DNA of 64,000 nucleotides from Gammaproteobacteria bacterium (GTDB lineage Bacteria > Pseudomonadota > Gammaproteobacteria > Pseudomonadales > JADFDG01), in assembly GCA_018262975.1 (NCBI GenBank), contig JADFDG010000003.1, positions 186,001-250,000 on the forward strand, given 5' to 3'. Of the stretch, positions 59,732 through 64,000 are shown piece after piece; the stretch's first letter is position 1; each line of letters starts with the position of its first letter. Under the pieces are notes generated by a model that was not told the origin of the DNA, did not search any database, and saw nothing but the letters and a program-made list of their open reading frames with translations. The position numbers were made by a program, and so were the translations under genes.

Positions 59732-60538
59732 ATGCGGTCGTTCCGCATGCCCGATTACCTCGATGCCCGCGTGGTGGCGCCCGACGAAGTCGCCGCGCTG
59801 GGGCTGCCGGCCTGGCCGGGCGGCGACAACCGTCGCCACGAACACGACGGCCTGGTGCTGGTGTGCGACGAGCGCGGCCTGCACCTCGAGCTGCACGACG
59901 GCAGCCGCCACATCAAGCTGCGCGTGGAATTCATCGGTGGCGTGCTGCAGGACCGCGCGAAGATCCAGCAGGCGCGCGCGGAGATGCTGGTGCGTGCCTG
60001 CGGCGTGCCCAACGACGGCACGCCCTGGCGGGTGGTGGATGCCACCGCCGGACTCGGCCGCGATGCCTTCCTGCTGGCCACCTGCGGCGCCGACGTGACG
60101 ATGCTGGAGCGCCACCCGGTGCTGGCCCTGCTGCTCGAAGACGCATTGTTCACGCTGGCCGGGGGGATTCCCGAGGTCGCCGCGCGCCTGCACCTGCGCC
60201 AGCAGGACGCGCTGGCGTACCTGCAGGCGCTGTCCGGCGAGGAACGTCCGCAGGTGGTTTATTGCGACCCGATGTTCCCGTCGCGCACCAAGAGCGCGGC
60301 GGTGGGCGGTGACATGCAGGTGCTGCATGCGCTGATCGGTGACACGCCGGACGCGGATGAACTGTTTGGTGCCGCGCTGCGTGCGGCCACGCGGCGGGTG
60401 GTGGTGAAGCGGCCGTTGCGCGCCGAACCGCTGCGCGCGCCGGGGCTGGAAAACATCCGCCCCAGCTACGCGCTGGAAGGCCGCGCCAGCCGCTTCGACG
60501 TCTACCTCATCGAAACCCTGCCGCTGCGCTCTCTGTAG
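59732..60538 (+). CDS. rsmJ: 16S rRNA (guanine-1516-N2)-methyltransferase RsmJ
   Basis: The 268-residue enzyme has the AdoMet motif VVDATAGLGRDAFLLA and the catalytic-type YCDPMFPSR, preceded by the RsmJ region IKLRVEFIGG. It methylates G1516 of 16S rRNA. The ATG at 59732 starts 5 nt after uppP. The TAG stop (60536-60538) lies inside the first bases of a truncated REP, so the C-terminus PLRSL may have been created by insertion of the repeat. Confidence 0.9.
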   Translation: MRSFRMPDYLDARVVAPDEVAALGLPAWPGGDNRRHEHDGLVLVCDERGLHLELHDGSRHIKLRVEFIGGVLQDRAKIQQARAEMLVRACGVPNDGTPWRVVDATAGLGRDAFLLATCGADVTMLERHPVLALLLEDALFTLAGGIPEVAARLHLRQQDALAYLQALSGEERPQVVYCDPMFPSRTKSAAVGGDMQVLHALIGDTPDADELFGAALRAATRRVVVKRPLRAEPLRAPGLENIRPSYALEGRASRFDVYLIETLPLRSL

Positions 60539-60547
60539 AGAGGGGGC
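60535..60547. repeat. Truncated GTAG-REP at the rsmJ 3' end
   Basis: Only GTAGAGAGGGGGC remains; the right half of the core is missing and is replaced by sequence leading into the stop of the convergent monooxygenase gene at 60551. It supplies the rsmJ stop codon. Confidence 0.75.
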
Positions 60548-60550
60548 GGA

Positions 60551-61519
60551 TCAGAGGCTCTTCGCGAAGCGCGCTTTCGCGGCGTCGTATTCGCGCTTGA
60601 GTTGCGCGACCACTTCCGCGGCCGGCTTCACGTCGTGGATCGAGCCCACGCCCTGGCCGGCGCCCCAGATGTCCTTCCAGGCCTTGGCCGAGGTGTTGCC
60701 GCCGCTGCCGAAGTTCATGGTCGACTTGTCGGCCGACGGCAGGTTGTCCGGGTCCATGCCGGCGGCGCGGATCGACGGCGCCAGGTAGTTGCCGTGCACG
60801 CCGGTGAACAGCGACGAGTAGACGATGTCCTTTGCCGCGGCGTCCACCAGGCCCTGCTTGTATTCCGGCGTGGCGTTGGCCTCGGCGGTGGCGATGAAAC
60901 GCGTGCCGATGTAGGCGAGGTCGGCGCCCATCGCCAGCGCGCCGGCGATCGACGCGCCGTTGGCGATCGAGCCGGACAGCGCGACGGGGCCGTCCCAGAA
61001 TTCACGCACTTCACTCACCAGCGCGAACGGGCTGAGCGTGCCCGCGTGGCCGCCGGCGCCGGCGCAGACCAGGATCAGGCCGTCCACGCCCTCGCTGATG
61101 GCTTTCTTCGCGTGGCGGATGTTGATCACGTCGTGCAGCACGATGCCGCCCCAGCCGTGCACCGCGTCGACCACGATCGCCGGCGCGCGCAGGCTGGTGA
61201 TGACGATCGGCACCTTGTGCTTCGCGCAGATCTGCAGGTCTTCCTCGAGGCGGTTGTTGCTGGTGTGGATGATCAGGTTGACCGCGTAGGGCGCCACTTT
61301 CGCGCCGGGGTTGGCGGCCTGGTAGTCGGCCAGTTCGGTCTCGATGCGCGTCAGCCACTCGTCGAGCACGTGCGCCGGGCGCGCGTTGAGCGAGGGGAAC
61401 GAGCCGACGATGCCGGCCTTGCACTGGGCGATCACCAGCTCCGGGCCGGAGACGATGAACAGCGGGGAAGCGATCACGGGCAGCGACAGGCGGCCTTCGA
61501 GAACGGCGGGGATCGGCAT
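60551..61519 (-). CDS. Nitronate monooxygenase / 2-nitropropane dioxygenase family protein
   Basis: The 322-residue FMN-dependent TIM-barrel protein begins MPIPAVLEGRLSLPVIASPLF and has VCAGAGGHAGTLSPFALV and the later GADLAYIGTRFIAT, the FMN phosphate-binding block. Family members oxidise alkyl nitronates; many relatives act as enoyl reductases (FabK) or are uncharacterised. With no fatty acid genes adjacent, I keep the broad family name. The start is ATG 61519. Convergent with rsmJ, from which it is separated by a truncated REP. Confidence 0.82.
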   Translation of the reverse strand: MPIPAVLEGRLSLPVIASPLFIVSGPELVIAQCKAGIVGSFPSLNARPAHVLDEWLTRIETELADYQAANPGAKVAPYAVNLIIHTSNNRLEEDLQICAKHKVPIVITSLRAPAIVVDAVHGWGGIVLHDVINIRHAKKAISEGVDGLILVCAGAGGHAGTLSPFALVSEVREFWDGPVALSGSIANGASIAGALAMGADLAYIGTRFIATAEANATPEYKQGLVDAAAKDIVYSSLFTGVHGNYLAPSIRAAGMDPDNLPSADKSTMNFGSGGNTSAKAWKDIWGAGQGVGSIHDVKPAAEVVAQLKREYDAAKARFAKSL

Positions 61520-61626
61520 GGTCCGGTACTCCTGGTTGGACGGGACGACCCGGAGTCTGGCCCCCCGCCGGCAGCCGGGGCCATTACCCGGGATGACAAA
61601 TCATTCACCGCAACCTCCGCCCACCT

Positions 61627-61687
61627 GTAGAGAGGGGGCCATGCCCCCGACCGCTTTTGTTCATCGGGGGCATGGCCCCCTCGCTAC
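61627..61687. repeat. GTAG-REP inverted pair (BIME)
   Basis: A forward unit (61627-61650) and reverse unit (61664-61687) with a 13-nt spacer lie in the 207-nt divergent gap between the monooxygenase and the split-barrel genes. The ends are GTAGAGAG and GTAGCGAG. A TAGAAT follows at 61707-61712 and may be a -10 element for the + strand genes. Confidence 0.9.
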
Positions 61688-61726
61688 GAAGAGCAGGGCA
61701 GGGCGGTAGAATGGGGATAGCCAGTC

Positions 61727-62242
61727 ATGGACTCGTGGACAACGATGGATCGCCAGCCCCCCGTGCCGCTCGACGACGAGACGGCCCGTTTCCTCGCTTC
61801 CGGCGAGTCGATCACCCTCGGCTCGCGCGACGTACGTTGCGTGCCGTCGCTGATCAAGGCGGCCGGCTGCCGCGTGGACGCCGCCCTGCGCCGCGTGCGG
61901 GTGTTCGTCGATCGCCGCCAGGCGCGCCAGTTGCTCGCTGACATCGCCGCCACCCGCGCGGTCGCGCTGGTGGTGTCGCGCCCGTCCACGCACCACACGC
62001 TGCAGGTGAAGGGCAACGATGCGGTGGTCGAACCGCTGCGCGACGGGGATGCGGAGGTTGCCGCCGCGCACCGCCTGGCCTTCGCGCGCGAACTGGTACC
62101 ACTGGGCTATCGCCGCGACTGGACGCTGGCCATCCACGAGTTCCCGGTGGAGGAACTGGTGGCGGTGGCGTTCACCGTCGATGCGACCTATGCGCAGACG
62201 CCGGGCCCCGGCGCCGGTGCGCGCCTCGAGGCGCCGCGATGA
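61727..62242 (+). CDS. Small protein, probable FMN-binding split-barrel (PPOX-like)
   Basis: I recognise this 171-residue protein only by pattern. LDDETARFLASGESITLGSRDV resembles the opening of pyridoxamine-phosphate-oxidase-like proteins, and RRVRVFVDRRQARQLLADIAATRAVALVVSRPSTHHTLQVKG fits their strand-helix-strand core (given as a region, about residues 55-95). The next gene is also of this type, and the two overlap by 4 nt (ATGA), so they likely work together. Two starts, ATG 61727 and ATG 61745, are possible. The cofactor and substrate are unproven. Confidence 0.6.
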   Translation: MDSWTTMDRQPPVPLDDETARFLASGESITLGSRDVRCVPSLIKAAGCRVDAALRRVRVFVDRRQARQLLADIAATRAVALVVSRPSTHHTLQVKGNDAVVEPLRDGDAEVAAAHRLAFARELVPLGYRRDWTLAIHEFPVEELVAVAFTVDATYAQTPGPGAGARLEAPR

Positions 62243-63579
62243 AGCCCTCGCTGGATGCGCTGCGCGCCTGCTTCGAGGGCGCGGTGCCGTCGATGCTCGC
62301 CACCTGCGACGTCAACGGCGTGCCCAACGTCACCTACGTGTCGCAGGTGCACTACGTCGATCCGTCGCACGTGGCGCTCAGCTTCCAGTTCTTCAACAAG
62401 ACCCGCGAGAACATCCTCGCCAACCCGCAGGCCACCGTGTTGCTGCTGCACCCGGAAACGGCGCGCTGCTACCGCCTGGCGCTGCTGTACCGGCGCACCG
62501 AGCCTGAGGGCCCGCTGTTCGAGGCGATGAAGGCCAAGCTCGCCGGCATCGCCTCGCACTCGGGCATGACCGGCGTGTTCCGCCTGCTCGGCGCCGACGT
62601 CTACCAGGTGCTCGACATCGAGGCGGTGGAAGGCGCCGACGTGCCGCCACCGCCGTCGCCGCGCAGCCGGCTGGCGTCGTTGCGTGCGCTGGTACCGGCG
62701 GTGAACGGCGCCACCGATGTTGCTTCTCTGCTGGAGCGCACGCTGGACGGTTTGGGCGAACAGTTCGGCATCACCCACGCCATGGTGCTGTTCGCCGACC
62801 GGGCGCGCAGCAGCCTGTACACGGTGGCCAGCCGCGGCTATCCGCAATCGGGCATCGGTTCGGAAGTGCCGATCGGCCGCGGCATCATCGGCGTGGCCGC
62901 GCAGTACCGCACGCCCATCCGCATCGCCCACGCGGCGGCGGAATACTCCTACGGGCGCGCGGTGCGCGAGCACATCGAGGCCAGCGAACTGGCGTCGCTG
63001 CTGGAAACCGCGATTCCCTTCCCGGGGCTGGCCGAGCCGAACAGCCAGTTGTCGGTGCCGATCATCGCGGCCGGGCAGTTGCGCGGCGTGCTGCACGTGG
63101 AGAGCCCGGAGGCGCAGCGCTTCAGTTGGGAAGACGAGGACGCGCTGGTGACGCTGGCGGCGCTGGTGGGCGAGGCCTCGCTGGCGCTGCAGCAGGCCGC
63201 CGAGTGCCATGGCGAGGAAGCGGCTGGCGAGCCGGTGCGCGCGGTGCCGCCCGGCGCACCGTTGCTGGTGCGCCATTTCGCTGCCAACCACAGCGTGTTC
63301 CTGGGCGACGATTACCTGATCAAGGGCGTGGCGGGCGCGATTTTCTGGCGGCTGGTGAATGCCTGGGTCAACGAGCAGCGCAGCGAATTCACCAACCGTG
63401 AACTGCGCCTGGACCGCTCGCTGAACCTGCCCGACATCGACGACAACCTCGAGGCCCGCTTGATCCTGTTGCAGCGGCGCCTGGCCGAGCGCCAGGCGCC
63501 GGTGACGATCGAGAAGGCCGGGCGTGGCCGCTTCAGGTTGTCGGTGCGCCGGCCGTTGCTGCTGCAGGACGCGGAGTGA
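62239..63579 (+). CDS. PPOX-like split-barrel domain fused to GAF and a C-terminal domain
   Basis: The 446-residue protein has three parts. Residues 1-140 form a flavin-binding split-barrel of the pyridoxamine-phosphate-oxidase type (PSMLATCDVNGVPNVTYVSQ, FFNKTRENILANPQATVLL). Residues about 150-315 are a GAF domain (SLLERTLDGLGEQFGITHAM, VPIGRGIIGVAAQYR, SVPIIAAGQLRGVLHVESPE). Residues about 340-446 form a basic C-terminal domain (FLGDDYLIKGVAGAIFWRLV, FTNRELRLDRSL, LEARLILLQRRLAER) that looks like a winged helix. It may be a flavin- or ligand-responsive regulator. Its 3' end overlaps the convergent oxidase-like gene by 47 nt. Confidence 0.75.
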   Translation: MKPSLDALRACFEGAVPSMLATCDVNGVPNVTYVSQVHYVDPSHVALSFQFFNKTRENILANPQATVLLLHPETARCYRLALLYRRTEPEGPLFEAMKAKLAGIASHSGMTGVFRLLGADVYQVLDIEAVEGADVPPPPSPRSRLASLRALVPAVNGATDVASLLERTLDGLGEQFGITHAMVLFADRARSSLYTVASRGYPQSGIGSEVPIGRGIIGVAAQYRTPIRIAHAAAEYSYGRAVREHIEASELASLLETAIPFPGLAEPNSQLSVPIIAAGQLRGVLHVESPEAQRFSWEDEDALVTLAALVGEASLALQQAAECHGEEAAGEPVRAVPPGAPLLVRHFAANHSVFLGDDYLIKGVAGAIFWRLVNAWVNEQRSEFTNRELRLDRSLNLPDIDDNLEARLILLQRRLAERQAPVTIEKAGRGRFRLSVRRPLLLQDAE

Positions 63580-63958
63580 TCGCGATCGGCAGCGCGTTGC
63601 GCCAGATGTTTAGCGCGAACAAGCCGATCGATGCCATCAGTACCAGCGACGCCATGCCCACCACCGGTTCCATGCCGGCGTTGCCGGAGAGCATCAGCGC
63701 CAGCGCCAGCATCATCACCGGCAACGCCGCGTTGTAGACGCGGAAGTGCCAGCTGGCCAGGCGGCTGGCCGCCGCTGCCGGGAAGTGGTGGTAGAGCATG
63801 CCGGTGAGCGCCATGGTCACCCAGCCGAGCAGGTTCAGGTGCGCATGCACCGGCGACAACTGGAAGCGGTGGGTCGCGCCCATCCAGCAGCCCAGTGCCA
63901 CGGCGATGCAGAAGTAGACGAGCGAAAGCTGGATCCAGCGCAGGGCATTCGTTTGCAT
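63533..63958 (-). CDS. Small membrane protein related to heme-copper oxidase/NorB subunit I
   Basis: The 141-residue protein has about four membrane helices and the segment FQLSPVHAHLNLLGWVTMALTG followed by YHHFPAAA, which resembles the histidine-bearing helices of heme-copper oxidase or nitric oxide reductase subunit I. It is far too short (subunit I has more than 450 residues), so it is not a complete oxidase. Comparable short proteins occur in proteobacteria with no defined function. The histidines could bind heme. A purine-rich GGAGGAAA ribosome site precedes ATG 63958. Its 3' end overlaps the PPOX-GAF gene. Confidence 0.7.
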   Translation of the reverse strand: MQTNALRWIQLSLVYFCIAVALGCWMGATHRFQLSPVHAHLNLLGWVTMALTGMLYHHFPAAAASRLASWHFRVYNAALPVMMLALALMLSGNAGMEPVVGMASLVLMASIGLFALNIWRNALPIAITPRPAAATAGAPTT

Positions 63959-64000
63959 GGTGTGTTTCCTCCGGGTGATGGCGATGGATAGTCAGGGCAT

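Noticed and set aside
63959-64000. A gene start at the right edge (CAT at 63998-64000)
   Set aside because: Read on the minus strand it gives ATG CCC TGA, an immediate stop. The remaining bases look like the leader of the small membrane protein gene.

Overview
This is a GC-rich bacterial chromosome segment, densely packed, with G or C in most third codon positions. It is almost certainly from a gammaproteobacterium. Three Pseudomonas-like gene orders support this: nadB / rpoE-rseA-rseB-rseC-mucD / lepA-lepB-DUF4845-rnc-era-recO-pdxJ-acpS; barA(gacS) / cysM-exonuclease-rlmD / relA-mazG; and ygfZ / sdhE-ygfX. I cannot name the genus. I see no rRNA or tRNA gene, CRISPR array, prophage, plasmid module or transposase.

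Layout. 0-10 kb: a cut GNAT acetyltransferase, uup, a DUF374 acyltransferase, the divergent finR/fpr redox pair, a membrane protein, an amidase, a LasT-like RNA methyltransferase, and an acyl-CoA dehydrogenase divergent from a LysR regulator. 10-16.7 kb: a valine-degradation block (AraC regulator / mmsA, isobutyryl-CoA dehydrogenase, 3-hydroxyisobutyryl-CoA hydrolase, mmsB) and an unknown membrane protein. 16.7-31 kb: ygfZ, sdhE-ygfX, nadB, the sigma-E envelope-stress operon, then the long lepA-to-acpS housekeeping run. 31-43 kb: the BarA sensor kinase, cysM, an exonuclease, rlmD, relA, mazG and molybdopterin genes moaA-moaB-moeA. 43-48 kb: two related porins with an STN-domain protein between them on the other strand, then fabB and fabA. 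48-54.7 kb: late cytochrome c maturation genes ccmF-G-H-I, adk and hemH. 55-60.5 kb: a Lys/Ala-rich histone-like protein, yoaA, tsaB, a thioesterase, uppP and rsmJ. 60.5-64 kb: a nitronate monooxygenase-like gene, then a little-known set of two flavin-type split-barrel genes (one fused to GAF) facing a small heme-copper-oxidase-like membrane protein.

The most striking feature not explained by genes is a dispersed family of short palindromes. Each unit is about 24 nt, begins with GTAG and carries the hairpin core GGGGGCCATGCCCCC. I count about 20 copies at 11 loci, always at transcription-unit edges, mostly as inverted pairs with GTAG at the outer ends. This matches REP/BIME elements mobilised by RAYT (TnpA-REP) transposases. 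Four genes take their stop codon from the GTAG of a repeat, and the ATG inside the core makes false starts reading MAPSL. Other leads are several clean inverted repeats in regulatory gaps, and the split-barrel/GAF locus at the right edge.
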